Origin: Paenalcaligenes sp035302345
GTDB lineage: Bacteria; Pseudomonadota; Gammaproteobacteria; Burkholderiales; Burkholderiaceae_B
Assembly (NCBI GenBank): GCA_035302345.1
Contig: DATGSS010000027.1
Location: forward strand, 1 to 12,173
Length of the DNA: 12,173 nucleotides
Reading direction: 5' to 3'
Below the pieces are notes generated by a model. It saw only the letters and a list, made by a program, of their open reading frames with translations, made no database searches and was not told where the DNA came from. How positions within the stretch are numbered: the first letter of the stretch is position 1; each line of letters begins with the position of its first letter. This document shows, in pieces, positions 1 through 5,729 of this stretch. Position numbers and translations under genes: made by a program.

Positions 1-104
1 CCACACATAAATAAAGGCATACATCGGTTTGGGTAGCTGCGACGCAGCAGTCTGTCGTCGTGCGTGTCGACGCGTAGCTGCCTACCGTGTAGTGCAAAGG
101 TTTA
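1..104. other. GC-rich non-coding leader upstream of waaA
   Basis: No supportable gene is seen here. One frame stays open from the window edge to a TAG at 34-36 (11 residues) and could be the tail of an upstream gene, but that is too short to identify. From 32 to 86 the sequence is rich in self-complementary pieces: GGTAG (32-36) can pair with CTACC (82-86), CGACGCA (40-46) nearly matches TGCGTGTCG (62-70), and GTAGCTGC occurs twice (33-40 and 74-81). This would give a structured leader for waaA. An AAAGG at 96-100 is the likely ribosome-binding site. No convincing -35/-10 pair was found. Confidence 0.4.
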
Positions 105-110
105 TTGCTT

Positions 111-1463
111 TTGAATCGCTTTATCTACACGCTGTTGTTGTATCTGTTATCCCCGTTTTTGCTGGGCTGGATGGCGCTACGCGCACGTCGTGTCGGCGGG
201 CGTTGGCAGGTCTTTGGTGCAGCACGTTTTGGTCACTACCGACATCCCGCGCCAGATACCATTCATACATGGGTGCATGCTGCCAGCCTCGGCGAAATGC
301 GGGCCGCGCAGCCCTTGGTCAAGGCTTTACTGGACGAGGGCAGGACCGTTTTACTGACTCATTTGACTTATACCGGGCGCGCCGAGGGCGAGCGAGTTTT
401 TGCCGCTGCCATCTTGCAAGGACAGTTGATACAGCAGTGGCTACCTTATGATTTTCCGGGCGCTGTGCGCCGCTTTTGCAAGTATTATCGCCCGCAGGTG
501 GGGGTGCTTATCGAGCGCGAGGTATGGCCTAATCTGCTTTTGATAGCTCGTCGCCAGCGTATTCCCATGGTATTGGCCAGTGCCCGCTTTTCGGCCCGTT
601 CACTGCGTCAATCCATGCGTATCGGAAGCCTGATGCGTGCAGCATACCGTAGCTTTACAGCAGTGTATGCACAGAGCTTTCGTGATGCCCAGCGTTTAGA
701 GATTATCGGTGCGCGCGCTGTGCGGGTGTCGGGGAATTTTAAATTCGATGTGCACAGCCCTGCCACACAGGTCGAGGCTGGCCGCCATTTTGCTCAGCGG
801 TTGCGGCGTAAAATCATCGTTTTGGCCAGTACCCGCGAGGGCGAAGAGGCCCTGTTTGCGCGTGCTTTGCAGCGATATATCCAAGAAGAGCGCGAGCAGG
901 ATTTAAATCCCGAGCAACGAACCTTGTTTTACATTGTGCCCCGTCATCCACAACGATTTGATGAGGTGGCCGCATGGATCAAAGAGCAGGGCTGGTCGAT
1001 GGTGCGACGCTCGGAATTGCTGGTGTTAGGGGATGGCACCCGTAGCAGTATTGAACGCTGTCGCGAGGTCGAAATCGTCCTCGGAGACACCTTGGGCGAG
1101 TTACCCTGGTACTATGCGCAGGCCAGTATCGCAATCGTAGGCGGTAGTTTTGCGCCGCTGGGTGGGCAAAACTTTATCGAGGCGTGTGCTTTGGGTGTGC
1201 CAGTGATTGTGGGTCCACATACCCGCAACTTTGAGCAGGCTGTGCAGGATGCTCTCGCTGAGGATGCTATATTGCAGGTCGCTAATGCGGGCGCTGCCGT
1301 CAAAGAGGCGGGTCGTTTGTTGCATGAGACGGCCGAGCGCAATCAGCTGGCAGATTCAGGTTTGCACTGGATGCAAAAGCACAGCGGCTCTGTACAACGA
1401 GTTCTGGCTGGGATTAACGAGATACTGGCACGCCAAGAGCGCCGCCGACAGGCACAGCAATAA
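111..1463 (+). CDS. waaA: 3-deoxy-D-manno-octulosonic acid (Kdo) transferase WaaA
   Basis: This inner-membrane glycosyltransferase adds Kdo from CMP-Kdo to lipid IVA, the step that starts the LPS inner core. A hydrophobic N-terminal anchor (about residues 4-20, following MNRFIYT) is followed by a GT-B fold. HAASLGE at about 56-62 carries the family's essential acidic residue. The C-terminal domain has GGSFAPLGGQNFIEA (about 344-358) and GPHTRNF (about 368-374), both hallmarks of the family. The protein has 450 residues, slightly longer than usual (about 425-430). The start is a TTG: an in-frame TAG at 90-92 leaves only TTG at 105 or 111. I chose 111 because the family normally begins MNR-x-x-YTLLLYL and the AAAGG at 96-100 is better spaced for it. 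The substrate-binding protein gene follows on the same strand after a 38-bp gap. Confidence 0.93.
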   Translation: MNRFIYTLLLYLLSPFLLGWMALRARRVGGRWQVFGAARFGHYRHPAPDTIHTWVHAASLGEMRAAQPLVKALLDEGRTVLLTHLTYTGRAEGERVFAAAILQGQLIQQWLPYDFPGAVRRFCKYYRPQVGVLIEREVWPNLLLIARRQRIPMVLASARFSARSLRQSMRIGSLMRAAYRSFTAVYAQSFRDAQRLEIIGARAVRVSGNFKFDVHSPATQVEAGRHFAQRLRRKIIVLASTREGEEALFARALQRYIQEEREQDLNPEQRTLFYIVPRHPQRFDEVAAWIKEQGWSMVRRSELLVLGDGTRSSIERCREVEIVLGDTLGELPWYYAQASIAIVGGSFAPLGGQNFIEACALGVPVIVGPHTRNFEQAVQDALAEDAILQVANAGAAVKEAGRLLHETAERNQLADSGLHWMQKHSGSVQRVLAGINEILARQERRRQAQQ

Positions 1464-1501
1464 GGTTTTTGCTAGCCGGCAATTTTTTCATTGGAACGGT
1501 C

Positions 1502-2776
1502 ATGAACAATGCTTTGTTTAAGCTTCTAAGGCGGGGGTTACAGCGCAGCGGTTGGGTGTTGTTGGTTCTATTTAGTTGGTGTGTCAGCGCGGTAGCCTTA
1601 GCCCAAGAGCCCGTGCGTATCGGCGTATTGGCAACCTATAGCGGGCCCTATGCGGATTATGGCCGTCAGTTTGATGCTGGGATGCAGGTGTTTTTGCAGC
1701 AGCACGATAATTTATTAGCTGGACGTGAGGTCGCGTTTTTTACGCGTGATGTAGGGGGAGCAAACCCCAGTCAGGCGCGGCGGTATGCCCAGGAACTGAT
1801 TGCACGCGATAAAATTGATGTGTTGGTCGGGCTGGATTTCAGTCCTAATGCCGCTGCAATCGGGCCGTTGGTCAACCAAGCTCAGGTACCCACGCTGATC
1901 ATGAATGCCGCTTCTTCGGGGTTGACCAGCGCCAGTCCTTATTTATTTCGTTATTCATTTACCATCCAACAGGTCAGCGCCCCCATGGCGCATTGGATGG
2001 CTGAGCAGGGCATTGACAGTGCAATGACCGTGGTGGCTGATTATGCATCGGGCTATGATGCCGAGCAGTCCTTCACGCGTACATTCGAGCATCAAGGCGG
2101 GCGGATTGTAGACAGTTTGCGCGTGCCTCTAGATGCCATGGATTTCTCTTCTTATTTGCGTCGTATTGCCGAGGCTCAGCCGCAGGCAGTGTTTTTCTTT
2201 TTTCCCTCTGGGCAAATGCCAACCGCATTTTTAAAGGCTTGGCAGGCGCGCGGCATGGATGAGGCCGGGATTCGTTTGTTTGCGACGGGCGAAGCTACAG
2301 ACGATACCTACCTGCCGCAAATCGGAGCCGATGCCCGGGGTTTGATGACCAGTCACCATTATTCTGTCGTGCATCCTTCTGATTTGAATCAACGTTTTGT
2401 TGCTGACTATCAAAGCGTATATGGTGATGAGGTTAGGCCTAGTTACTTTGCGGTTGCAGCGTATGATGCTTTATCGGCATTAAATCAGGCTATTGAGCAG
2501 ATTGATAATGCCATTGCTAGCAAAAATGCCGAGCGGGCAAACACACAAAGCGCACAAGCAGAAAAAATATCTGGCCCAGCGTTACAGCAGGCATTGTTGG
2601 GTATGGAGTTTGAAAGTCCACGCGGTCCGATACGTATCGATGAGCAGACGCGGGATATTGTTCAAACAGTTTATATCCGCGAGGTACGCCAAGAAGACGG
2701 CCAGTGGGTCAATGTTGAGTGTTGTGGCGCCTATGCCGAGGTCGCAGATCCGGGGGATGCGCCATTTGAGCCTTGA
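1502..2776 (+). CDS. Periplasmic branched-chain-amino-acid-type ABC transporter substrate-binding protein
   Basis: The product is a secreted solute-binding protein of the LivJ-like (Peripla_BP_6, type 1 fold) family; the ligand cannot be read from sequence. The ATG at 1502 gives a clear signal peptide: basic residues at about 7-15, a hydrophobic core at about 17-33 and a likely cleavage after AVALA (residue 34). An in-frame TTG at 1469 would only add residues ahead of this signal, so I rejected it. The mature part begins VRIGVLATYSGPYADYG, the typical first beta strand and ligand loop, and late in the protein FESPRGPIRID is the usual C-lobe motif. Just before it lies a hydrophilic Ala/Gln/Asn/Ser-rich stretch of about 23 residues (about 2505-2572) that looks like a loop insertion. 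No permease or ATPase gene lies nearby, so it is an orphan binding protein in this window. Length 424 residues. Confidence 0.85.
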   Translation: MNNALFKLLRRGLQRSGWVLLVLFSWCVSAVALAQEPVRIGVLATYSGPYADYGRQFDAGMQVFLQQHDNLLAGREVAFFTRDVGGANPSQARRYAQELIARDKIDVLVGLDFSPNAAAIGPLVNQAQVPTLIMNAASSGLTSASPYLFRYSFTIQQVSAPMAHWMAEQGIDSAMTVVADYASGYDAEQSFTRTFEHQGGRIVDSLRVPLDAMDFSSYLRRIAEAQPQAVFFFFPSGQMPTAFLKAWQARGMDEAGIRLFATGEATDDTYLPQIGADARGLMTSHHYSVVHPSDLNQRFVADYQSVYGDEVRPSYFAVAAYDALSALNQAIEQIDNAIASKNAERANTQSAQAEKISGPALQQALLGMEFESPRGPIRIDEQTRDIVQTVYIREVRQEDGQWVNVECCGAYAEVADPGDAPFEP

Positions 2777-2924
2777 TCTCGGGCCTTGCGCCTTGAATTT
2801 TGAGTCTACCAAATATTAAATCTACCCAATGAATGTTGGGAGTAATTAACCCTGGTCCTGAGTAATGGCATTTTAAATGTTCATGAAATGGCAGCTGACA
2901 ACAATAAACTAAGCGACAAGACAT

Positions 2925-2958
2925 AAAAGATGGCCCACCTATTGGTGGGCCATCTTTT
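2925..2958. terminator. Strong bidirectional rho-independent terminator
   Basis: A perfect 15-bp inverted repeat, AAAAGATGGCCCACC and GGTGGGCCATCTTTT, is separated by a 4-base loop (TATT). It has a GC-rich core and T-runs on both strands. It lies between the convergent ends of the substrate-binding protein gene (plus) and the cold-shock gene (minus), so it can stop transcription from both sides. The 148 bp between the plus-strand gene and this hairpin hold no gene that I can see. Confidence 0.93.
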
Positions 2959-2997
2959 TAAGCCGTTCCTGGGGGTATTACTACCACCCCGCTAAGA

Positions 2998-3207
2998 TTA
3001 AAGCTTTTGCACAGATTTTGCCTGGGGGCCTTTTTGGCCTTGGGCGGGCTCGAAAGAAACGCGTTGGTTCTCTTCGAGGGATTTGAATCCTGTGCCGACG
3101 ATATCTGAGTGGTGGACAAACAAGTCTTTACCGCCGTTATCGGGAGCAATAAAGCCAAAACCTTTTTCGTTGTTAAACCATTTAACAACGCCGTATTCTG
3201 TTTCCAT
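2998..3207 (-). CDS. Cold-shock domain protein (CspA family)
   Basis: This is a 69-residue single-domain nucleic-acid-binding protein, typically an RNA chaperone that melts secondary structure and aids translation in the cold or in stationary phase. Both RNA-binding motifs are intact: RNP1 KGFGFI at residues 15-20 and RNP2 LFVHHS at 29-34, with the usual VKWFN start of strand 1. The length is typical. The ATG is preceded by an AAAGG SD (3217-3221). The gene has its own promoter (near 3342-3370) and a leader of about 128 nt with extensive self-complementarity reaching the start codon, which suggests post-transcriptional control as in other csp genes. The paralogue (cspA, cspD or other) cannot be decided, so no symbol is given. 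Confidence 0.96.
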   Translation of the reverse strand: METEYGVVKWFNNEKGFGFIAPDNGGKDLFVHHSDIVGTGFKSLEENQRVSFEPAQGQKGPQAKSVQKL

Positions 3208-3309
3208 GGTATTTAACCTTTAAAACCAAAACTAAAAATGAGCCCGAGGGCTCGGTGTACAGATTGCCAAGGTCTAAATTAGGGCAACGAGTATTGTTAA
3301 ATACCGTGG
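3204..3309 (-). promoter_or_regulatory. Structured csp 5' leader; long-range helix covering the start codon
   Basis: In the csp mRNA, GGTATTTAAC (3305 to 3296) is perfectly complementary to GTTAAATACC (3217 to 3208). The latter begins with the last G of the SD and ends right before the ATG. Pairing resumes after one mismatch (C3306 against the A of AUG), with A3307, C3308 and C3309 pairing with U3206, G3205 and G3204. This gives 13 pairs over 14 positions, hiding the SD edge, the spacer and the start codon. The 78-nt loop contains a second hairpin (3240-3253). That this acts as a temperature or self-regulated switch is inference. Confidence 0.55.
3235..3253 (-). terminator. Terminator-like hairpin inside the csp leader
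   Basis: On the minus strand GAGCCC and GGGCTC form a short GC-rich stem around a 2-base centre (or a 5-bp stem with a CTCG loop), followed by ATTTTT. It sits about 20 nt upstream of the csp SD. It could act as an attenuator or simply as a leader stem. The stem is short, so termination would probably be partial. Confidence 0.4.
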
Positions 3310-3341
3310 TGAACAAACTTCGACATTGATAATCTGGTGTG

Positions 3342-3370
3342 ATAGTAACACGGTCGGAACCGCACACCAA
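3342..3370 (-). promoter_or_regulatory. Sigma-70 promoter for the cold-shock gene
   Basis: On the minus strand the -35 is TTGGTG (3365-3370), the spacer is 17 bp and the -10 is TACTAT (3342-3347), preceded by TG one base upstream (extended -10, TGTTACTAT). Transcription would start near 3335, giving a leader of about 128 nt, a length usual for cold-inducible csp genes. Confidence 0.6.
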
Positions 3371-3382
3371 CCAAATCACTTA

Positions 3383-3417
3383 AAAAATGTAGCCCTTGAC
3401 ATTATTACTACATTTTT
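3383..3417. repeat. 10-bp perfect inverted repeat between galU and csp
   Basis: AAAAATGTAG (3383-3392) and CTACATTTTT (3408-3417) are exact inverted repeats separated by 15 bp. In the minus direction the second arm runs into TTTTTT, so it could be a weak terminator for galU. Only two pairs are G-C, so it could instead be an operator just upstream of the csp -35 (3365-3370). The rest of the galU-csp gap (about 3418-3522) shows no gene or clear signal. Confidence 0.4.
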
Positions 3418-3522
3418 GCCTATGTGTTACTGGCTTCCTCTGCCCAACAAACAAGCCGTTGGTATTTGTTCGAATATAACACGCTTTGCTTAGAGGCGTT
3501 AAATGCGGGTATTCGATTAGAG

Positions 3523-4359
3523 TTAGGCTTTGAGGTCGTGGTATTTACGCCCAAATTCTAGGTTAGCGGCAAATAACCCCTCTTTGCTGCCACAGTCATA
3601 GCGGGTGCCCTCGTATTCATAACCAAATACTGGGCGCTCGGTGAGCATGCTGGCAATGGCGTCTGTCAGTTGTATTTCACCCCCGACACCAGCCTGAGTC
3701 TTTTGCAAGTGCTCGAAAATCTCGGGCTCGAGAACATAACGGCCGACCACCGCTTGGTTGCTGGGGGCATCATCTGGCTGGGGCTTTTCTACGATGCCAT
3801 CTAAACGGGTGCTGCGCTCGTTAACGGTGTCCCCAGATATTACGCCGTATTTATCGGTCTGGGTGGGGTCAACACGCTGAATGGCCAAAATGCTGCCATT
3901 GTGTTCATGGGCAGCCTTGACTAATTGGCGCGAAACCGGAGTTTGGGCATCAAGCAAATCATCAGCCAAGATCACTAGGAAAGGCTCGTCGCCCACGATG
4001 GGTGCTGCACATAACACGGCATGGCCCAATCCCAGTGGGGCGGGCTGACGGGTGTAAATGCAGTGAATATGATCGGGAATGACATTGCGTACCCGGTCAA
4101 GCAATTCGATTTTGTGCTTGGCCTTGAGATCGGCCTCGAGCTCGGGAGCGCGATCAAAGTGGTCCTCGATAGCGCGCTTGTTGCGGCCCGTCACAAAGAT
4201 GAGCTCGGTAACGCCGGCGGCGATCGCCTCTTCGACTGCGTATTGGATTAAAGGCTTATCCACTACAGGCAACATCTCTTTGGGCATTGCTTTGGTAGCG
4301 GGTAAAAAACGGGTCCCCATACCAGCGACGGGGAATACTGCTTTACGAATAGGTTTCAT
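3523..4359 (-). CDS. galU: UTP-glucose-1-phosphate uridylyltransferase GalU
   Basis: The enzyme makes UDP-glucose from UTP and glucose-1-phosphate in the cytoplasm, feeding LPS core, capsule and other glycan synthesis. The start MKPIRKAVFPVAGMGTRFLP is the family signature, with the nucleotide-binding GMGTRFLP (residues 13-20) and K26. Also present are LGLGHAV (about 108-114), the metal-binding ADD (131-133), DKYGV (about 168-172) and VEKP (189-192). Its 278 residues are within the normal range, and no internal break is seen. The ATG start matches the conserved N-terminus although the SD is weak. The gene lies 39 bp downstream of a small membrane-protein gene on the same strand, and both probably use the TTGACA promoter at 4605-4634. 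Confidence 0.97.
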   Translation of the reverse strand: MKPIRKAVFPVAGMGTRFLPATKAMPKEMLPVVDKPLIQYAVEEAIAAGVTELIFVTGRNKRAIEDHFDRAPELEADLKAKHKIELLDRVRNVIPDHIHCIYTRQPAPLGLGHAVLCAAPIVGDEPFLVILADDLLDAQTPVSRQLVKAAHEHNGSILAIQRVDPTQTDKYGVISGDTVNERSTRLDGIVEKPQPDDAPSNQAVVGRYVLEPEIFEHLQKTQAGVGGEIQLTDAIASMLTERPVFGYEYEGTRYDCGSKEGLFAANLEFGRKYHDLKA

Positions 4360-4398
4360 GGCAATGTCTAAAAAACTGATAGATATTAGTGACGTACG

Positions 4399-4557
4399 TT
4401 ATTGACGCACGCTTTGTATTTGTATTTTGGCATTGTCTTTAGATTCAGCAGGTTGCAAGCTGCGGCCTTGCTCGCTAGGCGGTAAACCGAAAAAGCCCTG
4501 CCCCAAGGCAAATAGCCAAACATTTATAAGGATAAATAAAATAACCAAAATACGCAT
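4399..4557 (-). CDS. Small membrane-anchored hypothetical protein (52 residues)
   Basis: This short open frame encodes MRILVILFILINVWLFALG..., a hydrophobic segment at about residues 3-18, then QGFFGLPPSEQGR (20-32) and a hydrophilic tail ending SVRQ. The pattern (MR, hydrophobic helix, then GQG-x-x-G-x-PP-x-E-x-GR) resembles the N-terminus of hypothetical or SPOR-type proteins that I recall next to coaX in related bacteria; this is from memory. If so, this version lacks the C-terminal SPOR domain. Topology would be a single N-terminal anchor with a short periplasmic tail. No good SD precedes the ATG, and an in-frame TAA lies 27-29 bp upstream. It sits between coaX and galU on the same strand, with a perfect TTGACA box upstream. 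Function unknown. Confidence 0.6.
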   Translation of the reverse strand: MRILVILFILINVWLFALGQGFFGLPPSEQGRSLQPAESKDNAKIQIQSVRQ

Positions 4558-4604
4558 TGAGAACTTAGTCTTAGACCGCAGTTAGGAAAAGCCCGCTCAT
4601 GCGG

Positions 4605-4634
4605 AAAATCGCTGGCGCGGACACAATCTGTCAA
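4605..4634 (-). promoter_or_regulatory. Candidate promoter for the small protein gene and galU
   Basis: On the minus strand a consensus -35 TTGACA (4629-4634) is followed after 18 bp by GATTTT (4605-4610), a weak -10. Transcription would start near 4598, about 40 nt upstream of the small gene. The perfect -35 makes it credible; the poor -10 keeps confidence moderate. Confidence 0.45.
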
Positions 4635-4678
4635 AGTGTACCGATGAATGGGGCAGCAGATCAACGGGGTTTTGCCTA

Positions 4679-4754
4679 GCCGCTAACCCTTTGTATCGCA
4701 GCTAACACTGTGCACAGCAACTAACACAGCGCACGGCAGCTAATACTGGGTCTC
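4679..4754. repeat. Four degenerate 19-bp tandem repeats
   Basis: Four consecutive 19-bp units begin at 4679, 4698, 4717 and 4736. On the plus strand the units share a GCnnCTAA(C/T)nC core, and units 2 and 3 agree best. Unit 2 contains the palindrome CTGTGCACAG (4708-4717). The array starts just past the coaX stop and lies upstream of the TTGACA promoter. The gap 4558-4775 has no gene that I can support. Possible roles are a protein-binding array or a decayed minisatellite. Confidence 0.6.
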
Positions 4755-4775
4755 AACTATGCATCGGCACAGTCG

Positions 4776-5726
4776 CTAGCCCAAGGGCAGGTTGGGTTGG
4801 ATCAGTATGCTGCCCAGGCCCAAGAGGACGGAATGCTCGTAGTAATGCAATTGAGGGAGTGGGCCATTTGAATGTAACTGTGGCCATTGCTGAAATAAAC
4901 GATCTACTGCAGTAGCAATCAACGGCCAACCACCGCCTGAACAAACAACTAATACAGGGTGTTCTGGACAGCGCTGTTGTGCTCTACGGATTTGTTGGCT
5001 GAGCGCTCCTGTTTGCGCCGCTGCAATTCCGCTGCTAATCGCGCTACGTGTGTTGACAGGGAAATCCTGTAAAGCGCCCTGGCCCAGACTTAACCGGGCC
5101 GTGTGCTGATCCAGTGATTGGTACATCAAGTAGGGGCCGGGCAAAATCAAACCGCCCAAATAGACCCACGGTTTTTCCCTAGAGGGTGCTGACTGCTCAT
5201 TGTCGTGATGGCTAGAATGATGATCGTTGAGATTATCAGAGCCTGCGTCAGAGTTTTTATGACTGCGTTTTTCTTGGGTTGGATACGCCATTTGCGGGAC
5301 GATAGTGTCGATGGTGGTTGCCGTTCCAAAACTACAATAAACGAGTGCTTGAGCGGGGTGCGGGTTGAGTTGATAAAAGGCGCCCAAGGCGCCAAACCAG
5401 CGGTCAGCTCCTAGTTGAGTAGGGGCCTCGTAGGCATTATGTACAACAGGACTAGGGGTGCATGCATCTAACCACTGCACTTGGCATTGATGATCTTTGA
5501 GTATGTTTTCTACCCAACTGCGGGTGCGTTCGCTCACAACACTAATGCCTAGTGCTTGTACTTGGTGGTCAGGATCATTTAGTAGGGTGCGTTCGAGCCA
5601 TTGACTAAAGGCCTGAGGTTGGTCGTATGAGGTCGCAAAGGTAGTGGCCAGCTCAGGGCCCTGGAGGGTGGGATGCAGCAAACCGGCTTTGAGTCGGGTG
5701 TTCCCCAGATCAATTAAAACCTTCAT
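4776..5726 (-). CDS. coaX: Type III pantothenate kinase CoaX (Baf family), with an internal insertion
   Basis: The enzyme phosphorylates pantothenate with ATP, the first step of CoA synthesis; the Bordetella member is also known as Baf. Residues 6-13 (DLGNTRLK) form the phosphate-binding motif, LGADRW at 105-110 is the conserved substrate and dimer-site motif, and GTATTID at 134-140 and GGLILPG at 191-197 are further signatures. Family members are usually about 250-270 residues; this one has 316. The extra length is mostly a His/Ser/Asp/Asn-rich stretch at about 145-187, placed between the normally adjoining TTID strand and the GGLILPG loop. It is in frame and the ends are intact, so the enzyme is probably functional with an extended loop. 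The start fits the family N-terminus. It begins 3 bp after the birA stop, so the two are co-transcribed and probably translationally coupled. Confidence 0.92.
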   Translation of the reverse strand: MKVLIDLGNTRLKAGLLHPTLQGPELATTFATSYDQPQAFSQWLERTLLNDPDHQVQALGISVVSERTRSWVENILKDHQCQVQWLDACTPSPVVHNAYEAPTQLGADRWFGALGAFYQLNPHPAQALVYCSFGTATTIDTIVPQMAYPTQEKRSHKNSDAGSDNLNDHHSSHHDNEQSAPSREKPWVYLGGLILPGPYLMYQSLDQHTARLSLGQGALQDFPVNTRSAISSGIAAAQTGALSQQIRRAQQRCPEHPVLVVCSGGGWPLIATAVDRLFQQWPQLHSNGPLPQLHYYEHSVLLGLGSILIQPNLPLG

Positions 5727-5729
5727 AAA

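Noticed and set aside
29..451. Open frame of 140 codons overlapping waaA
   Set aside because: Cys/Arg/Ala-rich translation with no domain; it is a shadow of the waaA frame, which has clear family motifs.
2493..2819. 108-codon frame overlapping the 3' end of the binding-protein gene
   Set aside because: Off-frame shadow of the binding protein with no SD or domain.
3278..3305. dif-like half site (TTGTTAAAT) considered because of the skew switch
   Set aside because: Only one recombinase arm partly matches and the other arm does not; the segment is better explained as an arm of the csp leader inverted repeat.
3396..3424. Plus-strand TTGACA as a promoter
   Set aside because: No good -10 at proper spacing and it would point into the galU 3' end with no plus-strand gene downstream.
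4576..4608. Short CCGC/GCGG hairpin with a GCTTTT tail on the minus strand
   Set aside because: Only a 4-bp stem, and it overlaps the candidate -10 of the promoter for the small gene; not enough for a terminator call.
4679..4754. CRISPR array
   Set aside because: The 19-bp units are directly tandem with no spacers, diverged, and no cas gene is nearby.
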